Shown here in pieces: positions 36,481 through 45,383 of a DNA stretch of 64,000 nucleotides. Numbering within the stretch: the stretch's first letter is position 1; every line of letters begins with the position of its first letter. The notes beneath the pieces were generated by a model. The model had not been told where the DNA came from and did no database searches. It worked only from the letters and a program-made list of their open reading frames with translations. The stretch is from Neoroseomonas lacus (GTDB lineage: Bacteria > Pseudomonadota > Alphaproteobacteria > Acetobacterales > Acetobacteraceae): the NCBI RefSeq assembly GCF_014644535.1, contig NZ_BMKW01000015.1, positions 62,001 through 126,000 of the forward strand. The letters run 5' to 3'. Made by a program: the position numbers and the translations under genes.

Positions 36481-38058
36481 TCACTGCGCGGATTTCGAGA
36501 TGTTCCAGTACACCGGAACCGGTGAGTCGAGGATCCCCTGCAGCCGCGCCGAGTACCCCCGCACCAGCGCGAACTGGCCGAGCGGCACATAGGGCACCGT
36601 CTCGGTGGCGCGCTGGTGGTAGGCCTGCGCCGCTTCCGCGCGCTGCGCGTCGTTGGTGGCGGCGATGAAGGCGTCGCGGATGCGCTCCATCTCCGCATCG
36701 CAGGGCCAGCCGGGCAGGGCTGTGCGTTCGCAGGCCGAGCGCATGGCGTTGTGGCCGGACGGGTCCATGCCGTCGAGACCCGTGGGCGCCGAGACGAACA
36801 GCCCCCAGCCGTTCTGCGCGCCCGGATTGCGCGACAAGCGCCGCTGGATCAGCGTTGCCCAATCCATCGCCTGTACATCCACATTCAGCCCGGCGCGGCG
36901 CATCAGATCGGCCGAGACCAGCGCGAAGGTGTGGCTGATGGTCGAATCCTGCGCATCCAACACCACCACCGGCGTGCCGTCGTATCCGCTCGCTGCCACC
37001 GCGCGGCGTGCGGCCTCGAAATCCGGCGTGACCCAGCCCGCCTCGGTGCGATACGGCGAGGTGCAGGTGTAGAAGGACCGGCAATCCCGCCAAAGGCTTG
37101 GTTCGGTCATGTAGGCCGGCATGGCATGCGCCGGGTCCACCAGCAGCCGCATCGCCTGCCGCAGGCGGGGATTATCGAAGGGCGGTACGGCCTGGTTCAT
37201 GCGGAAGATCGCCTGCACGCCGACGCTGTCCTGCTGGCCGATGCGCAGGGCCTGGTTGCGCCGCACGACGGGGAACAGGTCCGGCGGCAGTTCCTCGAAG
37301 ATGTCGATCTCACCGGTGGTCAGCGCGTTCAGCGCGGTCTGCGCATCGGGCAGATAGACCCATTCGATGCGGTCGATGCCTGCGCGCTTCCCGCCGGCGA
37401 GGCCATCGGGCGGCTCGGCGCGTGGCACATAGGCGGCATTGCGGCGATACGTCACGCGGTCGCCGACGCGCCAGTCCTCGCGCCGCAGGCTGAAGGGGCC
37501 TGAGCCCATCGGGTCGGTGATCGGCGTCGTCGCCGGCGTGGCCGCGACGCGCGCCGGCATGATGAAGGGCGGCTGGCCCGATGGCTTGGAGAGCGCCTGC
37601 AGCATCAGCCCGAAGGGTTCGCGCAGCACGATGCGGAAGGTCCGCGCATCGACTGGTTCCATCGCGGTGGCCAGAGCGACGATCTGCTGGCCGAGCCCGT
37701 CGCGCACCGCCCATCGACGCAGCGAGGCGATGACATCCTCGGTGGTGACGGGGGTGCCGTCGTGGAAATTCAGCCCGTCGCGCAGGGTGAAGGTCCAGGT
37801 CCTGCCATCCTCGCTGGTAGTCCAGCGTTCCACCATCTGCGGCTGTACGGCCAGGCGGGAATCGAGCGCGAACAGCGTGTCGTAGACCATGTATCCATGG
37901 TTGCGCGCCATGTATTCGGGGCTGATGAAGGGGTCGATCGACCGCAAATCGCCGAACAGCTTCACGCGCAGCGCGGTGGGGTCGCCGCGACCCTGGGCCT
38001 GCGCCGCGGGCGCAGCCAACAGCAACGCGGCGCCGAGCACCGCAGCGAGACGCTTCAT
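36481..38058 (-). CDS. ABC transporter substrate-binding protein, peptide/opine class (SBP_bac_5)
   Basis: 525 aa. Signal MKRLAAVLGAALLLAAPAAQAQ. Family segments are MVYDTLFALDSRLAVQPQMVERW, TFTLRDGLNFHDGTPVTTEDV, DPMGSGPF and a long C-lobe. It delivers peptides or similar solutes to Dpp-type permeases, but no permease genes are adjacent. AAGGAACC precedes the ATG. Followed by the RraA-like gene in an apparent two-gene operon. Confidence 0.92.
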   Translation of the reverse strand: MKRLAAVLGAALLLAAPAAQAQGRGDPTALRVKLFGDLRSIDPFISPEYMARNHGYMVYDTLFALDSRLAVQPQMVERWTTSEDGRTWTFTLRDGLNFHDGTPVTTEDVIASLRRWAVRDGLGQQIVALATAMEPVDARTFRIVLREPFGLMLQALSKPSGQPPFIMPARVAATPATTPITDPMGSGPFSLRREDWRVGDRVTYRRNAAYVPRAEPPDGLAGGKRAGIDRIEWVYLPDAQTALNALTTGEIDIFEELPPDLFPVVRRNQALRIGQQDSVGVQAIFRMNQAVPPFDNPRLRQAMRLLVDPAHAMPAYMTEPSLWRDCRSFYTCTSPYRTEAGWVTPDFEAARRAVAASGYDGTPVVVLDAQDSTISHTFALVSADLMRRAGLNVDVQAMDWATLIQRRLSRNPGAQNGWGLFVSAPTGLDGMDPSGHNAMRSACERTALPGWPCDAEMERIRDAFIAATNDAQRAEAAQAYHQRATETVPYVPLGQFALVRGYSARLQGILDSPVPVYWNISKSAQ

Positions 38059-38171
38059 GGATGGTTCCTTCCCTTGGCCATTCGGCGTAGCGACGGCCTT
38101 TAAGGTAGGATGGAACATGGGTCGGCAGCGCGACAAGACGGATTCGACCCATCGCGGAAACGAGAAACACC

Positions 38172-39065
38172 ATGCCTGACAATGGCGCCCAGAAGCGTTC
38201 CCACTCCTACCTGCTGGCCATCGAGGACCAGGAATTCCTGCTGCGGGACGAGATGCGCCCCTTCCGCTTCGGCATGGAATACGCCAAGGCGGAATACGCG
38301 CTGCGCGACTGGGGTGTGCGCTCGACCGTCGTCGTCTTCGGTTCCGCCCGCGTCCCCAGCCCCGAACAGGCCGCCGCCATGGCGGAAGCCGCGACGTCGC
38401 CGGCCGACAAGCGCGCCGCCAAACGCGCCATGGAACGATCCCGCGTGTACGAGGATGCACGTGCCTTCGCGCGCATCGTCTCGCTACGCGGCGGGGCGCT
38501 GGCGGTCACCGGCGCGCCGCGGGACAATGTGATCGCGACCGGTGGCGGTCCCGGCATCATGGAAGCCGCGAACCGTGGCGCCGCCGAGGCCGGCGCGCCG
38601 TCGATCGGCTTCAACATCACCCTGCCGCACGAACAGAACCCCAATGCCTGGTCCACCCCGGCGCTGACCTTCCGCTTCCACTACTTCGCGATGCGCAAGA
38701 TGCACCTGGCGATGCGCGCCAATGCGCTGGCCGTCTTCCCCGGTGGTTTTGGCACTTTCGACGAACTGTTCGAATTGTTGACCCTGGTGCAGACCGGCAA
38801 GGCGACGCCGCGCCCGATCGTGCTGTTCGACCGTTCCTTCTGGGAGAAGGCGGTGAACCTACCGCTGCTGGTCGAACGCGGCATGGTCGACGAGAAGGAT
38901 CTCGCCCTGGTCGACATCGTCGATACGCCGGAGGAAGCATGGGCGAGCCTGGTGCGGCGCGGGCTGGAAGCGACCGCGTTGCCCTCCGCGCCAGCCGAGC
39001 TGCTGGTCCCGCCACGGCGCCGCCGCAAGCCGGAGGAGGAGCGCATGAAGCCGCCGCGCCGGTAG
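38172..39065 (+). CDS. LOG-family protein (nucleotide 5'-monophosphate nucleosidase-like)
   Basis: 297 aa. VVVFGSARVPSPEQ, ATGGGPGIMEAANRGA, and the key FPGGFGTFDELFELLTLVQTG (PGGxGT-x2-E) are all present. LOG proteins cleave nucleotide monophosphates, in plants releasing cytokinins. The ~60-residue N-terminal extension and basic tail (PPRRRRKPEEERMKPPRR) belong to the longer bacterial branch. Confidence 0.9.
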   Translation: MPDNGAQKRSHSYLLAIEDQEFLLRDEMRPFRFGMEYAKAEYALRDWGVRSTVVVFGSARVPSPEQAAAMAEAATSPADKRAAKRAMERSRVYEDARAFARIVSLRGGALAVTGAPRDNVIATGGGPGIMEAANRGAAEAGAPSIGFNITLPHEQNPNAWSTPALTFRFHYFAMRKMHLAMRANALAVFPGGFGTFDELFELLTLVQTGKATPRPIVLFDRSFWEKAVNLPLLVERGMVDEKDLALVDIVDTPEEAWASLVRRGLEATALPSAPAELLVPPRRRRKPEEERMKPPRR

Positions 39066-39308
39066 CATCGGGTCGATCCGAGAGTCCATTTGGCAGCGCG
39101 CCATTCGGCACCTTTCCAAATCCGGCACCGGGCCGCGCCCCATCCGGGCCTCCACATCGGCAGGCTGGAACGGCTGGGTAGGCGTGCCGCCCGGTGCCGG
39201 ACCTTGCCGACAGACTCTGCGATCCTTCATCGCCCCTCAACCTGATTGGCGATAAATGTGCTGACGCCCGACCCGCATGATGCGCCAGGGCACACCCAGG
39301 AGAGTTTG

Positions 39309-39650
39309 ATGTTTCGTCGCGCCTTGCTGACCTGCGCCTTCCTCGCCGCTGCCCCCGTGCTGCCCGCCTTCGCGCAGGGCTGCGACACGACCTTTGCCCT
39401 GGCCAACCGGTCGGGCCGCCAGGTCAACGAGATCTATTTCAGCTCCTCGCGCAACAACAACTGGGGCAATGACCGGCTTGGCCAGAACGTGCTGCCGAAT
39501 GGTGCGTCGCGTCAGTACCGCCCGAACCCGGGCGGCAGCTACGACTTCCGGATCGTTTTCGACAATGGCCAGGCTGTCGAGCGCCGCGGTGTCGACCTCT
39601 GTGCGGTCAGCACCGTGACCGTCACGGCGCGCGGCATATCCGCCGAGTAA
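39309..39650 (+). CDS. Small secreted protein of unknown function
   Basis: 113 aa. Signal MFRRALLTCAFLAAAPVLPAFA. The mature protein has two cysteines (QGCDTT and DLCAV) likely to pair, and the repeated-looking segments VNEIYFSSSRNNNWGNDRLG and YDFRIVFDNGQAVERRGVDLC, predicted beta-sandwich. I recall similar small exported proteins in related bacteria but no function. AGGAGAG lies before the ATG. Confidence 0.7.
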   Translation: MFRRALLTCAFLAAAPVLPAFAQGCDTTFALANRSGRQVNEIYFSSSRNNNWGNDRLGQNVLPNGASRQYRPNPGGSYDFRIVFDNGQAVERRGVDLCAVSTVTVTARGISAE

Positions 39651-39707
39651 TCCGTGTCCGGCCATGGGAAGGATCGCGCAAGCCGCGGTCCTTCGCTTGG
39701 GGCGTCG

Positions 39708-40331
39708 TCAGTCCTCGACCGGCGGCAGGCAGGCGGCCGCGAGCAGGCGGAACGCCGCGGCGCGATGGCTGATGCGGTGTTTCTCCGCCGGGTCCATCTC
39801 ACCGAAGGTTGCCTCGCGCCGGTCGGGCAGGAACATCGGGTCGTAGCCGAAGCCGTGCTCGCCGCGCGGCGGCCAGATCCATTGGCCCAACGCGCGACCC
39901 TCGAAGCATTCGAGATGGCCGTCCGGCCAGGCCAGCACGAGTGCGCAGCTGAACCAGGCGGTGCGGTCCTCGAATTCCTGCGCCGCGTCCATCACCTTAC
40001 GCATCGCATCGGCGTAGTTGCGCGACCCATCGGGCTGCATTGCCCAATCCGCCGTGCGCACGCCCGGCGCGCCGGCCAGGGCGGCGACCGAGAATCCCGA
40101 ATCATCGGCCAGGGCCGGCAGTCCGGCGGCCATCGCGGCCGCGCGCGCCTTGATGGCGGCGTTGCCGATGAAGCTCTCCTCGGTTTCCTCCGGTTCCGGA
40201 AGGCCGAGTTCACCGGCGGAGACCGTCTCGATGCCATGGGGGGCGAGCAGGGCGCCGACTTCGCGCAGCTTGCCCGCGTTGTGGGTAGCGATGACGATGC
40301 GATCGCCCCGCAGAAGACGCCGGTGGGTCAT
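39708..40331 (-). CDS. rdgB: Non-canonical purine NTP pyrophosphatase (RdgB/HAM1)
   Basis: 207 aa. [14 protein letters not shown] (T/SxNxxK motif), [26 protein letters not shown], and the C-terminal [11 protein letters not shown]...TFGEM and [11 protein letters not shown] are all present. It hydrolyses dITP/XTP to cleanse the nucleotide pool. It lies downstream of rph on the same strand, a very common pairing. Confidence 0.96.
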   Translation of the reverse strand: MTHRRLLRGDRIVIATHNAGKLREVGALLAPHGIETVSAGELGLPEPEETEESFIGNAAIKARAAAMAAGLPALADDSGFSVAALAGAPGVRTADWAMQPDGSRNYADAMRKVMDAAQEFEDRTAWFSCALVLAWPDGHLECFEGRALGQWIWPPRGEHGFGYDPMFLPDRREATFGEMDPAEKHRISHRAAAFRLLAAACLPPVED

Positions 40332-40334
40332 GGC

Positions 40335-40467
40335 AGAAAGGTCGGGGGAGAGAACTCCCCCGATCCCCCTCCTTTTTTTGTCGGTTGGGGACTGACAGCG
40401 GCGGCCGGCGCCAATTGGTAGAATAAGGGTGGGGGTTTGGGGGAGGTTCTCCTCCCCCAACCTTTCT
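40335..40467. repeat. Long inverted repeat between rph and rdgB
   Basis: The left arm (40335-40372) and the reverse complement of the right arm (40428-40467) are nearly the same: AGAAAGGT(C/T)GGGGGAG, AGAAC, TCCCCC, A-CCCCC-CC. Each arm also folds on itself (GGGGGAG against CTCCCCC). The left arm is followed by TTTTTTT on the plus strand. It would form either two hairpins or one long stem in the rph-rdgB transcript. Confidence 0.65.
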
Positions 40468-40476
40468 CTCCGTCCG

Positions 40477-41193
40477 TCACAGCCCGACTGCCTCCCGCTG
40501 CTTGGCGAACAGTTCCGTCGTCCCGCTGCGCGCCAGCCCGAGCAGCGCCATCAGCTCGGCGTCGGAGAAGGGCGCGCCCTCGGCCGTGCCCTGCACCTCG
40601 ACGATGCCACCCGCGCCGGTCAGTACGAAATTCGCGTCCGCGTCGGCCTTGCTGTCCTCGGCGTAGTCGAGGTCCAGCACGGGCGTGCCCTGCCACACGC
40701 CGCAGGATACGGCGGCGACCTGGTCCTTCAGCGGGTTGCGGGTCATGATGTTCATCTTGCGGCAATGCTCGAAGGCCAGGTGCAGCGCGACCCAGGCACC
40801 GGTGATCGAGGCGCAGCGCGTGCCGCCATCGGCGGTCAGCACGTCGCAATCGATTAGCACGGACATCTCGCCCATCGCCTTCATGTCGGTGACGGCGCGC
40901 AGCGACCGGCCGATCAGGCGCTGGATTTCCTGGGTGCGGCCGGACTGCTTGCCGCGGGCGGCCTCGCGGTCGCCTCGGGTGTGGGTGGCGCGGGGCAGCA
41001 TGCCGTATTCGGCGGTGACCCAGCCCTGGCCCTGGCCGCGCAGGAAGGGAGGCACCTTGCCCTCGACCGACGCGGTGCAGAGCACCTCGGTCTGGCCCAT
41101 GCGGATCAGGCAGGACCCTTCGGCGTGGCGGGCGAAGCCGGGTTCGAGGCTGACGGTACGAAGGACGGAGGCGTCGCGGCCGGAGGGGCGCAT
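40477..41193 (-). CDS. rph: Ribonuclease PH
   Basis: 238 aa, standard size. It has [36 protein letters not shown], the [16 protein letters not shown] phosphate-binding segment, and [19 protein letters not shown]. It trims tRNA 3' ends phosphorolytically. It diverges from hrcA, as in many alphaproteobacteria. Confidence 0.97.
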   Translation of the reverse strand: MRPSGRDASVLRTVSLEPGFARHAEGSCLIRMGQTEVLCTASVEGKVPPFLRGQGQGWVTAEYGMLPRATHTRGDREAARGKQSGRTQEIQRLIGRSLRAVTDMKAMGEMSVLIDCDVLTADGGTRCASITGAWVALHLAFEHCRKMNIMTRNPLKDQVAAVSCGVWQGTPVLDLDYAEDSKADADANFVLTGAGGIVEVQGTAEGAPFSDAELMALLGLARSGTTELFAKQREAVGL

Positions 41194-41290
41194 GGGGCAG
41201 GGTTTCCCGAAAATCTGGTCAGGCGCGGCTTCTACAATGGCCGGCGCGGCCTTGCACCCTGGTCATGCGTGGGGCTGGGTGCACCTGGCC

Positions 41291-41337
41291 CCCTGGCACA
41301 CCATATGCGTATCGAGGGTGGTACCCTGGCACACCAT
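41291..41337. repeat. Paired 14-bp direct repeats upstream of hrcA
   Basis: CCCTGGCACACCAT at 41291-41304 and 41324-41337, 33 bp apart start to start (about three helical turns), between the divergent rph and hrcA starts. Could be a regulator site or a scrap of the palindromic repeat family, whose cores contain CCTGGCAC. No CIRCE element (TTAGCACTC-N9-GAGTGCTAA) is present. Confidence 0.4.
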
Positions 41338-41417
41338 GTGCCAACGAAGAGCGAATTCACGCGTTCCGGCCGTTGACCGGAGGCGAGCCCTGTCCATAGG
41401 CTCGCGCGGATGGACAA

Positions 41418-42497
41418 ATGAAGATGGGACCGACAGGCATTCCGAGGGCGGCAGCGACAGGCGCCAGCCTTGCGGGTCTCGACAGCCGCAGCGCGATTAT
41501 TCTGCGCGAGCTGGTCGAAACCTACGTCGAGACGGGGGAGCCCGTCGGGTCGCGCACCTTGTCGCGCCGGCTGCCGCTTGGCCTGTCGCCGGCAACGATC
41601 CGCAACGCCATGGCGGATCTGGAAGATGCCGGGCTGCTTTATGCGCCGCATACCTCGGCCGGGCGGCTGCCGACCGAACGCGGGCTGCGGCTGTTCGTCG
41701 ACGGGTTGCTCGAATTCGGCGCGCTGGGGGAGGAGGAACGCGGGGCGATCACCGCCCGCTGTGCAGCCTCCGGCCGTTCATTGCAGGAAACGCTGGGGGA
41801 GGCCGGGCAGATGCTCTCGGGCCTCGCTGGCGCGGCGGGGCTGGTCGTCGCCCCCACCACCGAAGGCATGGTCCGGCACATCGAATTCGTCGCCCTCGGC
41901 GCGGGGCGCGCACTGGTCGTGCTGGTGCATGAAGACGGCCAGGTCGAGAACCGCGTCATCGAGGTGCCGGCCGGATTGCCGCCCTCGGCGATGCAGCAGG
42001 CGTCCAACTACCTGAACGCCCGGCTGGCCGGCCGCACGCTGGAGGATGCGCGCGGCGTCATCGCCAGCGAAGTGGCCGACAACCGCACGGCGCTGGACGC
42101 GCTGACGCAGCAGGTGATCGAGGCAGGGCTGGGCACCTGGACCGGCGGGCAGGGCGGGTCGCTGATCATCCGCGGCCAGGCGAGGCTGCTGGAGACCATC
42201 GACCAGGCCGCGCGGGTGTCCGAGATCAAGCGCCTGTTCGAACGGCTGGAGCAGCAGGAGACGATGCTGCGGCTGCTCGACCTCGCCCAGCGCGGGGAGG
42301 GCGTGCAGATCTTCATCGGGGCGGAGAGCGGGCTGTTCGACAGCGCCGGGCTGTCGATGGTGGTGGCGCCGTTCCGCAACGGGCAGGAGAAGATCGTCGG
42401 CGCGATCGGGGTCATCGGGCCGACGCGGATCAATTATGGGCGGGTGATCCCAGTGGTGGATTACACGGCGCGGGTGATCGGGCGGTTGTTGGGGTAG
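41418..42497 (+). CDS. hrcA: Heat-inducible transcription repressor HrcA
   Basis: 359 aa. N-terminal winged helix (LVETYVETGEPVGSRTLSRR, LSPATIRNAMADLEDAGLLYAPHTSAGRLPTERGLRLFVD), then the GAF-like and inserted dimerisation domains ending NYGRVIPVVDYTARVIGRLL. It represses groESL or dnaK operons through CIRCE sites. Usually grpE follows; here the gene is followed at once by repeat copy 6. ATG 41418 or 41424 are both possible. Confidence 0.95.
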   Translation: MKMGPTGIPRAAATGASLAGLDSRSAIILRELVETYVETGEPVGSRTLSRRLPLGLSPATIRNAMADLEDAGLLYAPHTSAGRLPTERGLRLFVDGLLEFGALGEEERGAITARCAASGRSLQETLGEAGQMLSGLAGAAGLVVAPTTEGMVRHIEFVALGAGRALVVLVHEDGQVENRVIEVPAGLPPSAMQQASNYLNARLAGRTLEDARGVIASEVADNRTALDALTQQVIEAGLGTWTGGQGGSLIIRGQARLLETIDQAARVSEIKRLFERLEQQETMLRLLDLAQRGEGVQIFIGAESGLFDSAGLSMVVAPFRNGQEKIVGAIGVIGPTRINYGRVIPVVDYTARVIGRLLG

Positions 42498-42504
42498 GGC
42501 GTCT

Positions 42505-42711
42505 CGGAAAGGGGCTTTGCCTCTCTCCGAACCTCACCCCACCAAAGGCCTCTCGACACCTTGAATTGGCGCCGAACGTGGCCTCACAACGAGCGCAGGG
42601 AAGAAGCTTGAGTTTCAGCGGTCATGCTGGCTGCCGCGCCCATTGCCAATAGACGGCATTCCAAAGGGCACCGCCCTTTGGCGGGGTGGTTCGGAGAGGC
42701 GGCGCCCCTCC
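42505..42711. repeat. Bilateral palindromic repeat, copy 6
   Basis: P1 CGGAAAGGGG/CCTCTCTCCG (42505-42529, imperfect), P2 degraded (ACCAAAGGCCTCTCGACACC), core ~110 nt, P3 stems CCAAAGGGC/GCCCTTTGG (42661-42681), P4 GGAGAGGCGGCGCCCCTCC (42693-42711). It begins 8 bp after the hrcA stop and spans the hrcA/GntP convergent gap. Confidence 0.7.
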
Positions 42712-42747
42712 AACCTTCACGTCGGGCGGGAGCGCCGCCCGCTACGA

Positions 42748-44202
42748 TCAGAACGACCCCACCACGCTCCCCAGCACGATCACCACCACCAGCGCCAGCA
42801 GAGCGCTGACGATCGTCGTCATGACGATGTCGAGGTAGCTTTCCTTGTGCGTGGACCCGCACACGGCGAACAGCGTCACCACCGCGCCATTATGCGGCAG
42901 CGCGTCCAGCGTGCCGGCGCTGATTACCGAGACGCGGTGCATCAGCCCCGGATCCAGCCCGATCTGCGCCGCCAGCGCCATGTAGGTCGGCCCGAGCGCG
43001 TCCAGCGCGATAGTCAGCCCGCCCGAGGCGGAACCGGTCAGCGCTGCCAGGATCGTCACCGCCGAGGCGAGGGAGACGAGCGGCCCGCCGCCGATCCCGA
43101 GCACCCAGTCGCGCACCGCCTCGAAGGCCGGCATGGCCGCCACCACGGCGCCGAAGCCCACCAGGGACGCCACCGAGAAGATCGGCAGCACCGAGGCGTT
43201 GGCGCCGGCATCCATCGTCGCGCGCAGCGAGGGCAGGCGCCAGAAGCTGACTGCCAGCAGCACGCAGATGGCGACGAACAGCGCCACCGCCACCGACCAC
43301 ACGCCGGCCACGGCGCCAAGCGACGTGCCGCCCCAGCGCGGCTCGGCCAGGAAGGCGGCATCCATGTTGGGCAGCACCAGCATCGACATCAGCAGGTTGA
43401 CGCCGACCACAACAACCAGCGGCAGGGCGGCGAGCAGGACCGGCATCTCCGTCTCGGTCGCCTGGCTGCGATGCATCTCGGCGGGGTCGAATTCGCGCGC
43501 GACGGAGGCGCGCTCGCGGATCAGCGGGTCGTCCGCGGCGGCATCGACGGGGGCCGGCGCGTCATCGCCGAATCCCTCGCCGGCGGCCCGCGCGAGAGCC
43601 TCGGCACGCTGCATCCACCACAACCCAAAGCCGAGCATGATGGTCGAGGCGATGATGCCGAGCCCCGGCGCCGCGAAGGGGGTGGTGCCGAAGAAGGGCA
43701 TCGGGATGGCGTTGGGGATGGCCGGCGTGCCGGGCATGGCCGACATGGTGAAGGTGAAGGCGCCGACGGCGATGGCCCCGGGCATCAACCGGCGCGGGAT
43801 GCCGGCCTCGCGGAACAGCGCGGTCGCCATCGGGGCCAGCACGAAGATCGCGACGAAGAGCGAAACGCCGCCATAGGTGACCGCGGCACCGGCCAACGCG
43901 ACGGAGAGGATTGCGCGCTTCGGGCCGAGGGTGCGCGTCATCCAGCGGGCGATGGTACTGACCGCGCCGGAATCCTCCATCAGCTTGCCGAACAGGGCGC
44001 CGAGCAGGAACAGCGGGAAGAACTGCGCGACGAAGCGCGCCGCGCTGTTCATGAAGGTCTCGGTCCAATGGGCGAGCAGCGGTTCGCCCGCGAAGCCCGC
44101 CGCCACCAGCGCCGCGATCGGGGCGAGCAGCAGCACCGACCAGCCGCGATAGGCGAACCAGACGAGCAGCGCGAGGCCGGCGAGGATTCCGATCAGGCCC
44201 AT
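42748..44202 (-). CDS. GntP-family permease
   Basis: 484 aa with about 12 helices. It has LLLGALFGKLMEDSGAVSTIARWM, a segment AAVTYGGVSLFVAIFVLAPMATALFREAGIPRRL and LPHNGAVVTLFAVCGSTHKESY, typical of GntP permeases for gluconate or hydroxy acids. It follows the patatin gene by 4 nt. In other proteobacteria such pairs can accompany 3-hydroxybutyrate use, so hydroxybutyrate uptake is a possible role (inference). Confidence 0.85.
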   Translation of the reverse strand: MGLIGILAGLALLVWFAYRGWSVLLLAPIAALVAAGFAGEPLLAHWTETFMNSAARFVAQFFPLFLLGALFGKLMEDSGAVSTIARWMTRTLGPKRAILSVALAGAAVTYGGVSLFVAIFVLAPMATALFREAGIPRRLMPGAIAVGAFTFTMSAMPGTPAIPNAIPMPFFGTTPFAAPGLGIIASTIMLGFGLWWMQRAEALARAAGEGFGDDAPAPVDAAADDPLIRERASVAREFDPAEMHRSQATETEMPVLLAALPLVVVVGVNLLMSMLVLPNMDAAFLAEPRWGGTSLGAVAGVWSVAVALFVAICVLLAVSFWRLPSLRATMDAGANASVLPIFSVASLVGFGAVVAAMPAFEAVRDWVLGIGGGPLVSLASAVTILAALTGSASGGLTIALDALGPTYMALAAQIGLDPGLMHRVSVISAGTLDALPHNGAVVTLFAVCGSTHKESYLDIVMTTIVSALLALVVVIVLGSVVGSF

Positions 44203-44206
44203 CGGC

Positions 44207-45280
44207 TCAATCCGTCTTCAGCAGGTATTCGATCGGCAGCGTGGAGCGCGTGCCGAGGGCGGGGCCGTTCTCGGCCATGAAGGCGTCAGCGGCGCGGCGG
44301 CCCTCGTCGCGCAGCATGGTCAGGAACTCCCATTCCGCATTCAGCTTGGAGGACGCGCCGAGTTCGGTCAGCAGCGCGCTGCGCACCAGATGCACGCGCA
44401 TCCTCGCCCAATGCGCGGTCTTCTCGTTGCCGGGGTCGGAGACTTCCCGCAGCAGCGCCATCATCTGCAGTTCCTTGAGCAGGACAGCGTTGAAGGCGAC
44501 CTCGTTCAACCGGTTGAGGATGTCGCGCGCGGTCTTCGGAATGCCGGGGCGCTCGACCGGGTTGATGCCGACGATGATGGTGTCGTCCGACACGCATTCA
44601 TTGATCAGCGGCGTCATGGTCGGGTTGCCGGAATAGCCGCCATCCCAATAGGCCTGGCCGTCGATCTCGACCGCCTGGAACATCGAGGGCAGGCAGGCCG
44701 AGGCCATCAGCGCGGCGGGCGTCACATCGGCATTGCGGAACACGCGCGGGCGGCCGGTGTGGACGTTGGTCGCGGTGATGAACAGCTTGATGGGTGCGGC
44801 GGCCAGCGCGTCGAAATCCACCGTCTCGGCCAGCACGGCGGCGAGCGGGTTCGGCAGGCCGAAGTCGAGGTCGTAGGGCGAGAACATCCGCGTCGCGATG
44901 TCCATCGCGAGATAGGCTGGCGAAGAGTCGAGCGACCAGCGCCCGAGCAGCACATCGAGCGGCCCGCGCCTGAGCGGGCTGTGCGCGGCCGATTTGGAGA
45001 CGCGCTTCCAGAAGGTCTCGAGCGCGGCGCGCGCGCCCTCGGCGCCGCCCTGCATGTGGCCATAGGCCATGACCGCGGCATTCATCGCGCCGGCCGAGGT
45101 ACCCGAGATCGCCTCGACCTTCAGGCCATTTTCCTCAAGTAGGCGGTCGAGCACGCCCCAGGTGAAGGCGCCGTGGCTGCCGCCGCCCTGCAGCGCCAGG
45201 TCGATGAGCAATGGTTCACGCGATGTGGCGGCCGCCGCTGGGCGCGGCGTCCGCGGCTGGGGCGATCTGGTGTTGGCCAC
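44207..45280 (-). CDS. Patatin-like phospholipase family protein
   Basis: 357 aa. Oxyanion loop ALQGGGSHGAFTWG, nucleophile Ser in SGTSAGAMNAAVMA, and catalytic Asp in YWDGGYSGNP form the complete Ser-Asp dyad. C-terminal segment TIVGINPVERPGIP as in the patatin/DUF3734-like branch. It probably cleaves acyl esters. Co-transcribed with the GntP permease. About 20 residues of Pro/Ala/Arg precede the domain. Confidence 0.9.
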   Translation of the reverse strand: MANTRSPQPRTPRPAAAATSREPLLIDLALQGGGSHGAFTWGVLDRLLEENGLKVEAISGTSAGAMNAAVMAYGHMQGGAEGARAALETFWKRVSKSAAHSPLRRGPLDVLLGRWSLDSSPAYLAMDIATRMFSPYDLDFGLPNPLAAVLAETVDFDALAAAPIKLFITATNVHTGRPRVFRNADVTPAALMASACLPSMFQAVEIDGQAYWDGGYSGNPTMTPLINECVSDDTIIVGINPVERPGIPKTARDILNRLNEVAFNAVLLKELQMMALLREVSDPGNEKTAHWARMRVHLVRSALLTELGASSKLNAEWEFLTMLRDEGRRAADAFMAENGPALGTRSTLPIEYLLKTD

Positions 45281-45383
45281 AGGCGGTTCCCGTCAGGTTT
45301 GTGCGCCGCACAATAACCCGACCGTCGCCGAAATGGCACCCATTGCGTTCCGGGCGGCCTGTGCCCGCCGTCCCAAACGCCGT

